A program made the translations under genes and the position numbers. Below the pieces are notes generated by a model that searched no databases, was not told the origin of the DNA, and was given only the letters and a program-made list of their open reading frames with translations. Source: an uncultured Clostridium sp. (GTDB lineage: Bacteria > Bacillota > Clostridia > Lachnospirales > Anaerotignaceae). Taken from it: DNA of 8,204 bases. Positions 1 through 5,072 of this stretch are shown piece after piece; position 1 is the stretch's first letter, and every line of letters starts with the position of its first letter. The stretch spans positions 1 to 8,204 of the forward strand of contig CAMXTM010000079.1 in NCBI GenBank assembly GCA_947246775.1. The letters are read 5' to 3'.

Positions 1-14
1 AAAGAGAAAAAAAG

Positions 15-50
15 AAAGGAGTCTCTAATCTATAGAGAACTCCTTTTTTA
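15..50. terminator. Bidirectional terminator, copy 1 of a repeated hairpin
   Basis: The stem is GGAGTCTCTA (18-27) pairing with TAGAGAACTCC (33-43), with one unpaired base and a 5-nt loop. Six T follow on the plus strand. On the minus strand the hairpin is followed by a T-rich tract interrupted by C. It should end the minus-strand transcript of the 25-477 gene. The stop codon of that gene (25-27) lies inside one arm, so the terminator overlaps the coding region. The same hairpin recurs at 501-537 with one base different in the loop. Confidence 0.8.
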
Positions 51-477
51 ATGTAATTGCTTTTGTCCACTGTTTCCATTTTACCTTTTTTTGATATGCT
101 TCATTCCAAGCGCTGTCCCATTCACTCGTAAAGTTATGGATTCCATCGCTGCCAGAAAGATAGGAAAACTGTTTAAACTGCAAAAAGCTATATGTTGGCT
201 GTCCAAGCTCATCTACAAAATTACCATACAAGTCATCTCGTAAAGGATATGTCCCCGTATATTGTTTTCCTGCAATATCAATCATACCTTCAAAACAGTC
301 ATTTTTTAAAATATAGTCATAGTAAGTACCCGAAATGGTAACAAGAATCGTTTGATTTTGTTCAGCACAAATTAAGGTTTTTTGTATTGCTGTTTTTTGA
401 GGAACAGCATAACAGACAAACAAAAAAACAAAAAGGGCAATAAACAATAAAAATATGCTTTTTTTGACATAACGCAA
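25..477 (-). CDS. Small membrane-anchored or secreted protein, unknown function
   Basis: I do not recognise the family. The 150-residue protein begins with two lysines followed by about 20 very hydrophobic residues (roughly 7-25, rich in F, L and V). This is a signal peptide or N-terminal anchor without a convincing lipobox, because the cysteine is preceded by F-V. The remaining 120 residues are polar and aromatic, with a run of beta-prone segments and a Trp/Lys-rich end (KWKQW), so an extracytoplasmic domain is likely. A GTG three codons upstream (484-486) is also open, but AGAGGTG at 484-490 is a good Shine-Dalgarno sequence placed 6 nt before the TTG at 475-477, so I prefer the TTG. The gene follows the lipoprotein gene on the same strand, separated by a terminator hairpin. 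Its last seven codons and stop are encoded by a second copy of that hairpin. Expression probably depends on readthrough or on a promoter inside the upstream gene. Confidence 0.7.
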   Translation of the reverse strand: MRYVKKSIFLLFIALFVFLFVCYAVPQKTAIQKTLICAEQNQTILVTISGTYYDYILKNDCFEGMIDIAGKQYTGTYPLRDDLYGNFVDELGQPTYSFLQFKQFSYLSGSDGIHNFTSEWDSAWNEAYQKKVKWKQWTKAITLKKEFSID

Positions 478-483
478 CGCTAA

Positions 484-490
484 CACCTCT
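484..490 (-). promoter_or_regulatory. Shine-Dalgarno that decides the 477 TTG start
   Basis: Read on the minus strand this is AGAGGTG, followed by TTAGCG and then TTG. It overlaps the alternative GTG start, which would have no Shine-Dalgarno sequence of its own. The TTG at 475-477 is therefore the better initiation codon. Confidence 0.6.
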
Positions 491-500
491 TTTACAATAA

Positions 501-537
501 AAAGGAGTCTCTAATCCATAGAGAACTCCTTTTTTTA
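501..537. terminator. Bidirectional terminator, copy 2 of a repeated hairpin
   Basis: GGAGTCTCTA (504-513) pairs with TAGAGAACTCC (519-529) around a 5-nt loop. Seven T follow on the plus strand, and A-rich sequence precedes it on the left, which gives a T-run on the minus strand. It lies directly after the TAA of the 535-969 lipoprotein gene and should terminate or attenuate the minus-strand transcript before the 25-477 gene. It is nearly identical to 15-50. Confidence 0.8.
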
Positions 538-969
538 ATATCCTTCGCCAATTTGTATCCACTGCTGATTGTCTTTTACAAAAACAATATAACGATATAC
601 ACCCTCGCCAGCGTGTGTGGTTTCTGCTTGCAATATAAGGATATTGCCTGCTGGATATTGCGCATATTGCTTGTACCAATGGCAATCATTTGCTGCTGTT
701 TTTAAGGAAAGCAAGTCATAGGCAAAATTTTGCTCATAATAATTTCTTGCCAGATTTTTGACTTGTTGCAATTCCTGCTCTGATAGTGCTTCTGTGTAGT
801 TTTGATTGCTTTGCTCTTGCCTTTCCAGCGAAATCGAAAACGCCTTTTCGATATGCATTTCGATAAAAGTATCCCAAATGGGAAGCAATGCTGTATGTTG
901 TGTATGATTTTGGCAAGAAGTTAGCAGCAGTAGCGAAAACAATGTCGTAATAACTACATTAAATTTCAA
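535..969 (-). CDS. Small putative lipoprotein, unknown function
   Basis: The 144-residue protein starts with a clear lipoprotein signal: a Lys at position 2, a hydrophobic stretch LFSLLLL, and a lipobox L-T-S-C with the lipidated Cys at residue 19. It should be anchored on the outer face of the cytoplasmic membrane. The mature part has a helical Gln/Glu-rich segment (about 45-75) and a C-terminal beta-rich segment. That segment includes AGEGVYRYIVFVKDNQQWIQ and ends in GEGY, a pattern seen in small NTF2-like secreted proteins of Firmicutes; this assignment is a guess. The start is a TTG that overlaps the last 11 nt of the DUF362 gene. No strong Shine-Dalgarno sequence is visible, so translation is probably coupled to the upstream gene. 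The terminator at 501-537 follows immediately. Confidence 0.75.
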   Translation of the reverse strand: MKFNVVITTLFSLLLLTSCQNHTQHTALLPIWDTFIEMHIEKAFSISLERQEQSNQNYTEALSEQELQQVKNLARNYYEQNFAYDLLSLKTAANDCHWYKQYAQYPAGNILILQAETTHAGEGVYRYIVFVKDNQQWIQIGEGY

Positions 970-2077
970 TTAACTCGTAAGCCTGTTGACCGATACCAAT
1001 TTTTTCAGCGTGTTCTACACAAGAACGCCAGCTTGTGTTTGGTGAAACCAAATGGAAATAGTCTTTGTCATCATCATGGCTGTGTTCCTGCATATGTTCC
1101 TCTAAGATAGAGCCATTTGTGATAGGTTGTTTGTTGACAGCGTCAGCACAAGCAACGTCTAGGGCAACAGGGTCAAAGGAAGCAAACATACCAACATCTG
1201 GGACAATGGCAACATCATTTTCAGCATGACAGTCACAGAATGGGGAAACGTCCATTACTAGGCTAATATGAAAATGAGGTTTGTCTTTTAATACCGCAAG
1301 GGAATATTCCGCCATTTTTTTGTTCATAATATCAACTGCTTCGTCATTTACTGCAAACACAGCGTCATGTGGACAGATACCAATACATCTGCCGCAGCCA
1401 ACACATTTGTCATGATTGATGGAAGCCTTTTTGTCTGTAATGGTAATCGCAGAATGCGCACAAATTTTTTGACACATACCACAGCCAATACATTTTCTTT
1501 CTTTGACACGAGGTTTGCCTGCATTGTGCATTTCCATTTTTCCAGCACGAGAGCCACAGCCCATACCGATATTTTTTAATGCACCACCAAAACCAGCCAT
1601 TTCATGTCCCTTAAAGTGATTTAAGGAAATAAAGACATCAGCGTCCATAATAGCACGTCCAATTTTTGCTTCTTTGATGTATTCTCCATTAACTGGAACA
1701 AATGCCTCGTCTGTACCTTTTAAACCATCACCAATAATGACATGACAGCCTGTAGAAAAAGGCGTAAAACCGTTTAAGTACGCAGAATCAATATGGTCTA
1801 GTGCATTTTTTCTGCCACCAACATAAAGGGTGTTGCAGTCTGTCAAAAAAGGCTTGCCGCCTAATTCTTTGACAACATCAACAACTGTTTTGGCATAGTT
1901 TGGACGTAAATAAGCTAAATTTCCAGGTTCACCAAAGTGAATTTTAATAGCTACATATTTTTTGTTAAAATCAATGTCACCAATGCCAGCCGTTTTGATA
2001 AGACGAGCAAGTTTTTGCTGTAAATTCATGCCTGGACAGGCACGAAAATTCGTAAAGTATACTTTAGATTTTGTCAT
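959..2077 (-). CDS. DUF362 protein with two 4Fe-4S ferredoxin clusters
   Basis: The 372-residue protein begins MTKSKVYFTN and matches the DUF362 family of iron-sulfur proteins, whose physiological reaction is not established. The N-terminal part (about 1-190) carries the DUF362 core, including KIHFGEPGN, TDCNTLY and SLNHFKGHEMAGFGGALKN. It is followed by two C-x2-C-x2-C-x3-C motifs starting near residues 196 (CIGCGMCQKIC) and 225 (CVGCGRCIGIC), enough ligands for two [4Fe-4S] clusters. The C-terminal part contains SPFCDCHAEND and the DPVALDVACADA segment typical of the family. A histidine- and aspartate-rich stretch (HMQEHSHDDDKD) lies near the end. There is no signal peptide, so it is cytoplasmic. 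An open TTG at 2099-2101 is rejected because AGGAGG at 2084-2089 lies 6 nt before the ATG at 2075-2077. It appears to be the first gene of a minus-strand operon with the overlapping lipoprotein gene. An electron-transfer role is inferred from the clusters. Confidence 0.93.
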   Translation of the reverse strand: MTKSKVYFTNFRACPGMNLQQKLARLIKTAGIGDIDFNKKYVAIKIHFGEPGNLAYLRPNYAKTVVDVVKELGGKPFLTDCNTLYVGGRKNALDHIDSAYLNGFTPFSTGCHVIIGDGLKGTDEAFVPVNGEYIKEAKIGRAIMDADVFISLNHFKGHEMAGFGGALKNIGMGCGSRAGKMEMHNAGKPRVKERKCIGCGMCQKICAHSAITITDKKASINHDKCVGCGRCIGICPHDAVFAVNDEAVDIMNKKMAEYSLAVLKDKPHFHISLVMDVSPFCDCHAENDVAIVPDVGMFASFDPVALDVACADAVNKQPITNGSILEEHMQEHSHDDDKDYFHLVSPNTSWRSCVEHAEKIGIGQQAYELIEI

Positions 2078-2083
2078 GTGTGA

Positions 2084-2089
2084 CCTCCT
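2084..2089 (-). promoter_or_regulatory. Shine-Dalgarno of the DUF362 gene
   Basis: On the minus strand this is a perfect AGGAGG, 6 nt before the ATG at 2077. It fixes the start and rules out the upstream TTG, which lies 5' of this site. Confidence 0.85.
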
Positions 2090-2124
2090 AACTTTATTCA
2101 ATTTATATATGGAATAATAATTCT

Positions 2125-2153
2125 ATTGTAACAATATTGACACAAAATAGCAA
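2125..2153 (-). promoter_or_regulatory. Promoter of the DUF362 operon
   Basis: On the minus strand, TTGCTA (2148-2153) is followed by 17 nt and TACAAT (2125-2130). This is a good SigA-type promoter, and it would start transcription near 2118, about 40 nt before the DUF362 ATG. Confidence 0.65.
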
Positions 2154-2214
2154 TAAAAAAACACATAGAACTAAAAATTTGCTTGTGCTTTTTGTAAAAT
2201 AAGGATAGTTTTTG

Positions 2215-2243
2215 TTGAAAAATGGGAAGTGATGTGTTATGAT
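2215..2243 (+). promoter_or_regulatory. Promoter of the small hydrophobic peptide mRNA
   Basis: TTGAAA (2215-2220), a 17-nt spacer and TATGAT (2238-2243) make a near-consensus SigA promoter. The start would be near 2250, giving an mRNA of about 195 nt that ends at the hairpin 2399-2444. It is divergent from the DUF362 promoter about 60 bp away. Confidence 0.75.
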
Positions 2244-2273
2244 AACAACGAGCAGCCATGACGGGTGGTTTGT

Positions 2274-2298
2274 GCCCTCCTCTACTAGGAAGGGGGGC
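2274..2298 (+). promoter_or_regulatory. 5'-UTR hairpin masking the toxin Shine-Dalgarno
   Basis: CCCTCCT (2275-2281) can pair with AGGA-A-GGG (2287-2294) around the loop CTACT, with one bulged A. The 3' arm is part of the purine-rich AGGAAGGGGGG that serves as ribosome binding site for the ATG at 2305, 7 nt downstream. The binding site would thus be hidden in the folded mRNA. Such masking is a known feature of type I toxin mRNAs; its use here is inferred. Confidence 0.6.
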
Positions 2299-2304
2299 GA
2301 TAGC

Positions 2305-2382
2305 ATGACTAGATTCGAGAAAATATATTTATTTTTGACTCTATGTTCAGTTATTATTGCATTGCTCTCTTATTTAAAATAA
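2305..2382 (+). CDS. 25-residue hydrophobic peptide, putative type I (holin-like) toxin
   Basis: The peptide starts MTRFEKIYLF, continues with a single hydrophobic segment (about residues 7-24, rich in L, I, V and A) and ends SYLK. It would form one membrane helix. The charged N-terminus with F-E followed by the hydrophobic run is like the small toxins of the TxpA/BsrG and 'putative holin-like toxin' group in Firmicutes; this is pattern recognition, not a database hit. The support is the whole locus: a near-consensus promoter, a very strong but sequestered ribosome binding site, a short 3' UTR, and a convergent small RNA with its own promoter and the shared terminator. The same frame is open upstream to an ATG at 2239, which would give 47 residues including STRKGGDS. 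That ATG lies inside the -10 box, so it should not be on the mRNA. The stop codon lies in a small hairpin (2367-2385). Confidence 0.72.
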   Translation: MTRFEKIYLFLTLCSVIIALLSYLK

Positions 2383-2385
2383 GAG
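2367..2385 (+). other. Hairpin containing the toxin stop codon
   Basis: CTCTTAT (2367-2373) and ATAAGAG (2379-2385) are perfectly complementary around the loop TTAAA. The TAA stop (2380-2382) is in the 3' arm. There is no T-run, so it is not a terminator. It may stabilise the mRNA or be a contact point for the antisense RNA. Confidence 0.4.
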
Positions 2386-2398
2386 CGATACTTGTAAT

Positions 2399-2444
2399 AA
2401 AAAAACTACCCTCACAGTTCCCACCCGAACTAAGGTAGTTTTTT
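2399..2444. terminator. Shared bidirectional terminator of toxin mRNA and antisense RNA
   Basis: The arms are AAAAAACTACC and GGTAGTTTTTT (ending 2444), with an inner AGTT/AACT pairing. A-runs and T-runs on the two outer sides make it work in both directions. It would end the peptide mRNA coming from the left and the small RNA coming from the right, so the two RNAs overlap at least over this hairpin. Confidence 0.8.
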
Positions 2445-2494
2445 CTATCAAAGTAGAGCGAGAGCTTGCCACTTTGTGGTGGTTGCTCTTTTGT
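2399..2494 (-). ncRNA. Putative antisense RNA antitoxin
   Basis: A strong minus-strand promoter (2501-2530) would start a transcript near 2494 that runs toward the peptide gene and ends at the terminator 2399-2444, giving about 95 nt. No ORF with a ribosome binding site is visible in it. Its 5' part folds into a hairpin: AGAGC and CCAC pair with GTGG and GCTCT (about 2462-2492). Its 3' part is complementary to the 3' end of the peptide mRNA over at least 46 nt. This is the layout of Gram-positive type I systems such as TxpA/RatA and BsrG/SR4, where the antisense RNA meets the toxin mRNA at the 3' end. Both ends are inferred, and antisense control is an inference from arrangement. Confidence 0.6.
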
Positions 2495-2500
2495 AAATAA

Positions 2501-2530
2501 AGTATAGCACAATGTTATCTATTTTGTAAA
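2501..2530 (-). promoter_or_regulatory. Promoter of the putative antisense RNA
   Basis: On the minus strand, TTTACA (2525-2530), an 18-nt spacer and TATACT (2501-2506) form a strong SigA-type promoter. It faces away from the tyrS promoter, with about 20 bp between the two -35 boxes. Confidence 0.7.
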
Positions 2531-2550
2531 GCATTATTTCAAAATTGCTA

Positions 2551-2579
2551 TTGACTTTATGATTTCATTATGTTACTAT
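2551..2579 (+). promoter_or_regulatory. Promoter of the tyrS T-box leader
   Basis: TTGACT (2551-2556), 17 nt, TACTAT (2574-2579). Transcription would start near 2586, at the 5' end of the T-box leader. Confidence 0.7.
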
Positions 2580-2585
2580 TTGAAA

Positions 2586-2835
2586 AAATAAGATGATTTG
2601 CGATGATTGAGAGATGGGCAAAGCTGGTTACAGCCGCAGAGAGCAATCTGGCTGGTGAAAAGATTGCAGCACAGTATTTGTAAATTATGCCTCAGGAGCT
2701 TTTTGCAAGAGTCTTTTTCAAAAAGGCAAAGGCAAAACGGTTGCCATTCGTTACTATGGCAAAAAGGTGTTGTTAGACACAAATTAAGGTGGTACCACGG
2801 GTTTTCTCGTCCTTTTGGACGAGGAAGCCCTTTTT
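2586..2835 (+). promoter_or_regulatory. T-box riboswitch controlling tyrS
   Basis: The leader of roughly 250 nt contains the diagnostic T-box AAATTAAGGTGGTACCACGG at 2781-2800. Stem I shows the conserved AGAGAGC and GGTGAAA elements (about 2637-2660). The leader senses uncharged tRNA: binding of its CCA end to the T-box stabilises an antiterminator, while charged tRNA lets the terminator 2799-2835 form. Because tyrS follows, the cognate tRNA should be tRNA-Tyr. I could not fold Stem I confidently; TAT at 2675-2677 (or 2686-2688) on its 3' side is a candidate specifier codon. Confidence 0.92.
2799..2835 (+). terminator. Regulated terminator of the T-box leader
   Basis: The 14-bp stem (2799-2812 with 2817-2830, including G-U pairs) has a TTTT loop and is followed by five T. 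Its 5' arm begins within the last two bases of the T-box sequence, which is what makes it exclusive with the antiterminator. Confidence 0.88.
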
Positions 2836-2882
2836 GTATTGAAGTACAAAGTATGAAAAAAATAAAATTTAAAGGAGTTTTT

Positions 2883-4121
2883 ATGATGGAAAAAAGAAAT
2901 GCTTATGATGTATTAAAAGAAAGAGGATTTATTGAGCAAATGACACATGAAGATGAAATCAGAGAGCTTTTTTCAAAAGGAGAGCCTGTGACATTTTATA
3001 TTGGTTTTGACCCTACTGCGGACAGCTTACATGTTGGACACTTTTTAACTGTTATGGCTATGGCACATATGCAAAGATGTGGACATAGACCAATTTGCCT
3101 GATGGGCGGTGGTACTGGCATGATAGGTGACCCTACTGGAAAATCTGATATGCGTCGTATGATGACAGTAGAAGAAATTGACCACAATGTAGAATGTTTT
3201 AAAAAACAGCTTTCTCACTTTATTGACTTTGAAGATGACAAAGCAATTATTGTAAACAATGCGGACTGGTTAAGAAACCTCAACTACATTGAGTTTTTAA
3301 GAGAAATTGGTGTTAGTTTTTCCGTTAACAAAATGCTCACTGCAGAGTGTTTCAAAACAAGAATGGAAAAAGGTCTTTCCTTTTTAGAGTTTAACTACAT
3401 GATTATGCAAGCCTACGACTTTTTAGAACTCAACAAACGCTACAACTGTGTGATGCAATTAGGTGGAAATGACCAATGGTCAAATATTATTGCTGGTGTA
3501 GACTTGATTCGTAGAAAAGAATCCAAACCCGCTTTTGGTATGACATTTTCTCTTTTGACCAACAGCGAGGGCAAAAAAATGGGTAAAACAGAAAATGGTG
3601 CAGTTTGGTTAGATGCTTCTAAAACTTCCCCTTACGAATTTTACCAATACTGGAGAAACATTGGTGATAAAGATGTCAAAAAATGTCTTTCTCTTTTGAC
3701 TTTCTTACCTATGGACGAAGTAAACCGTCTTTCTGCACTAGAGGGCAGCGAAATCAACAAGGCAAAAGAAATTCTTGCATTTGAATTGACAAAAATTGTA
3801 CACAACGAGCAAGAGGCAATTAAAGCACAAGAGGCAGCAAAATCTCTTTTTGGAAAAGGTGCAGCAAGTGGTTCTGTACCAACAACAGAAATGTCCACAG
3901 CAGAATTTGTAGATGGTATAGACATCATTACTCTTTTGACTATGGCAGGTATTGTTCCATCACGTTCTGAAGCACGCCGTTTGGTACAGCAAGGTGGTAT
4001 TAAGGTTGCTGACCAAAAAATTGACAACATTGAGCATAAAGTAACCATTGCTGACTTTACAAATAATGAAGTACTCATACAAAAAGGCAAAAAAGGCTTC
4101 CATAACATTGTTATATTTTAA
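2883..4121 (+). CDS. tyrS: Tyrosyl-tRNA synthetase
   Basis: The protein (412 residues) charges tRNA-Tyr with tyrosine using ATP in the cytoplasm. It is a bacterial class I enzyme of normal length. Visible signatures are [15 protein letters not shown] with the HIGH-type motif HVGH at residues 50-53, [10 protein letters not shown] near 192-201, and the KMSKS-type loop KMGKT at 232-236 followed by ENGAVWLD. The last 70 residues form an S4-like RNA-binding domain ([16 protein letters not shown]). AAAGGAG at 2871-2877 serves two adjacent ATG codons at 2883 and 2886; I give the first, but the second has the more usual spacing of 8 nt. The reading frame is open back to 2607, but that extension lies across the T-box leader and is not coding. 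The gene stands alone between its T-box and the terminator at 4132-4166. Confidence 0.97.
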   Translation: MMEKRNAYDVLKERGFIEQMTHEDEIRELFSKGEPVTFYIGFDPTADSLHVGHFLTVMAMAHMQRCGHRPICLMGGGTGMIGDPTGKSDMRRMMTVEEIDHNVECFKKQLSHFIDFEDDKAIIVNNADWLRNLNYIEFLREIGVSFSVNKMLTAECFKTRMEKGLSFLEFNYMIMQAYDFLELNKRYNCVMQLGGNDQWSNIIAGVDLIRRKESKPAFGMTFSLLTNSEGKKMGKTENGAVWLDASKTSPYEFYQYWRNIGDKDVKKCLSLLTFLPMDEVNRLSALEGSEINKAKEILAFELTKIVHNEQEAIKAQEAAKSLFGKGAASGSVPTTEMSTAEFVDGIDIITLLTMAGIVPSRSEARRLVQQGGIKVADQKIDNIEHKVTIADFTNNEVLIQKGKKGFHNIVIF

Positions 4122-4131
4122 CTAAGATTTT

Positions 4132-4166
4132 AATAGCCCAAGAGTGCATACTCTTGGGCTATTTTT
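4132..4166 (+). terminator. tyrS terminator
   Basis: AATAGCCCAAGAGT pairs perfectly with ACTCTTGGGCTATT around the loop GCAT and is followed by a run of T, 10 nt after the tyrS stop. Confidence 0.92.
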
Positions 4167-4184
4167 CAAACTTTAAACTTTGCC

Positions 4185-4213
4185 TTTACATTTAAGAAAA
4201 TCTTAAATAAAAT
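4185..4213 (+). promoter_or_regulatory. Candidate promoter of lipoprotein A with a palindromic spacer
   Basis: TTTACA (4185-4190), 17 nt, TAAAAT (4208-4213). The spacer 4191-4207 is TTTAAGA-AAA-TCTTAAA, a perfect inverted repeat, and could be an operator. A second -10-like TATAAT at 4241-4246 lacks a good -35 and may be an alternative start. Confidence 0.5.
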
Positions 4214-4304
4214 GCTAACAAAAAATTAAAAAAGCTGTTTTATAATGGGAACTGTTTAAAAGGGATTTTAGATAAAGGCATAGTTTGGAGAAAGGAGAAG
4301 TATA

Positions 4305-4880
4305 ATGATTAAAAAAGTTTTGTTGTTGTTTGCCTCAGTCATGATGGCAGTGGGTATGACAGCGTGTGGAGGTAGTGATAGTGGTAGTAGTGAAGAGGAG
4401 CAAAACAACAATGCTCCAGAAACAGCAGTAGCAAGCCTGTTAGATGCGGTTAAAGAGGGCGACCAAGAAAAAGTCAATCAATATGTGACAAATGATGATA
4501 CAATGCACTCAGAAAATACGGAGTCAGATATTACACAGGCAAAAATGATGTTTGAAAATATTACATACAATGTAGAGTCAGTTAATGCAGATACAGAGGG
4601 TATAGTTATTGTCACAGTAGATATTACCAATATTGATATGGCAAAAGTAATGCAAGAATATATGCAAAAAGGAATGGCAGCAGCAGTTGGCAATCCAGAC
4701 ATAACAGAAGACGAAGCGATGGCAATGTTGCAAGAGACGATGGAAGAAAATAAAGAAAATACCATTACAAAGACAATAGACTTGGAAGTAACACAAGTAG
4801 ATGGAGAATGGAAAGTAAAAACTACAGATGAATTAAATAGTATATTAGCTGGTGGATTGTCAGAAGATAATTTACAGTAA
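4305..4880 (+). CDS. Putative lipoprotein A, first of a paralogous pair
   Basis: The 191-residue protein has a lipoprotein signal: Lys-Lys at positions 3-4, a hydrophobic core, and M-T-A-C with Cys at residue 21. A Ser/Glu/Asn-rich linker (22-37) follows. The mature domain begins ETAVASLLDAVKEGDQEKVN, a helix pattern typical of NTF2-like secreted domains of Firmicutes (DUF4878/DUF5105 type; tentative), and ends with a beta segment DGEWKVKTTDEL. A central part (about 108-145) is unusually rich in Met and Glu. AAAGGAG at 4291-4297, 7 nt before the ATG, sets the start. It shares clear similarity with the protein at 5073-5666: NQYVT-DD, ITNI/V-M--VMQ and WKVKTT-EL. No partner gene suggests a ligand or function. 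Confidence 0.85.
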   Translation: MIKKVLLLFASVMMAVGMTACGGSDSGSSEEEQNNNAPETAVASLLDAVKEGDQEKVNQYVTNDDTMHSENTESDITQAKMMFENITYNVESVNADTEGIVIVTVDITNIDMAKVMQEYMQKGMAAAVGNPDITEDEAMAMLQETMEENKENTITKTIDLEVTQVDGEWKVKTTDELNSILAGGLSEDNLQ

Positions 4881-4927
4881 AGAAAGAAAATCTAAAACCG
4901 TTTTAAACATAAAATAGAGAGAATAAG

Positions 4928-4970
4928 GAAGTCGTTTGCATTGTAGAATGATAAAGCGACTTCTTTTTTT
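4928..4970 (+). terminator. Terminator of lipoprotein A
   Basis: GAAGTCG (4928-4934) pairs with CGACTTC (4957-4963), with further pairing inside (TTT/AAA, CATT/AATG) and seven T after it. The loop region CATTGTAG and the outer arms recur in the terminator of the second lipoprotein gene (5684-5723). Confidence 0.85.
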
Positions 4971-5008
4971 AATAGAAACGACATATAATGTCACAAAATA
5001 GAAAACAT

Positions 5009-5037
5009 TTGTTAAATTTTGTTGATTATGCTATACT
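5009..5037 (+). promoter_or_regulatory. Promoter of lipoprotein B
   Basis: TTGTTA (5009-5014), 17 nt, TATACT (5032-5037). The transcript would start near 5044 with a leader of about 30 nt. A short inverted repeat GACAT-ATA-ATGTC (4980-4992) lies upstream of the -35. Confidence 0.6.
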
Positions 5038-5072
5038 GTACAAAAAAGGAAATAGAAAGAAGTCGTGTCATA

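Noticed and set aside
15..537. The two repeated hairpins as a CRISPR array or insertion sequence ends
   Set aside because: There are only two copies, 486 bp apart, as direct repeats with T-runs, and no transposase or regular spacers. Terminator function explains them.
1367..1579. Plus-strand ORF inside the DUF362 gene
   Set aside because: It is opposite the ferredoxin motifs of a clearly coding gene, so it is a shadow.
2103..2306. 67-codon minus-strand ORF
   Set aside because: It lies antisense to the toxin leader and across two promoters, has no ribosome binding site, and its hydrophobicity comes from A/T-rich sequence.
2607..2882. Upstream extension of the tyrS reading frame by 92 codons
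   Set aside because: It runs through the T-box leader and terminator, and the Shine-Dalgarno and normal TyrRS N-terminus are at 2883/2886.
3641..4108. 155-codon minus-strand ORF
   Set aside because: It is antisense to the conserved C-terminal half of tyrS and shows no domain or start signal.
4478..4796. Minus-strand ORFs opposite lipoprotein A
   Set aside because: They are shadow frames made by the repetitive Glu/Met-rich codons of the real gene.
4980..4992. GACAT-ATA-ATGTC palindrome upstream of the lipoprotein B promoter as an operator
   Set aside because: It is short and lies upstream of the -35 in A/T-rich sequence, and a single occurrence could be chance, so I list it only as a note.
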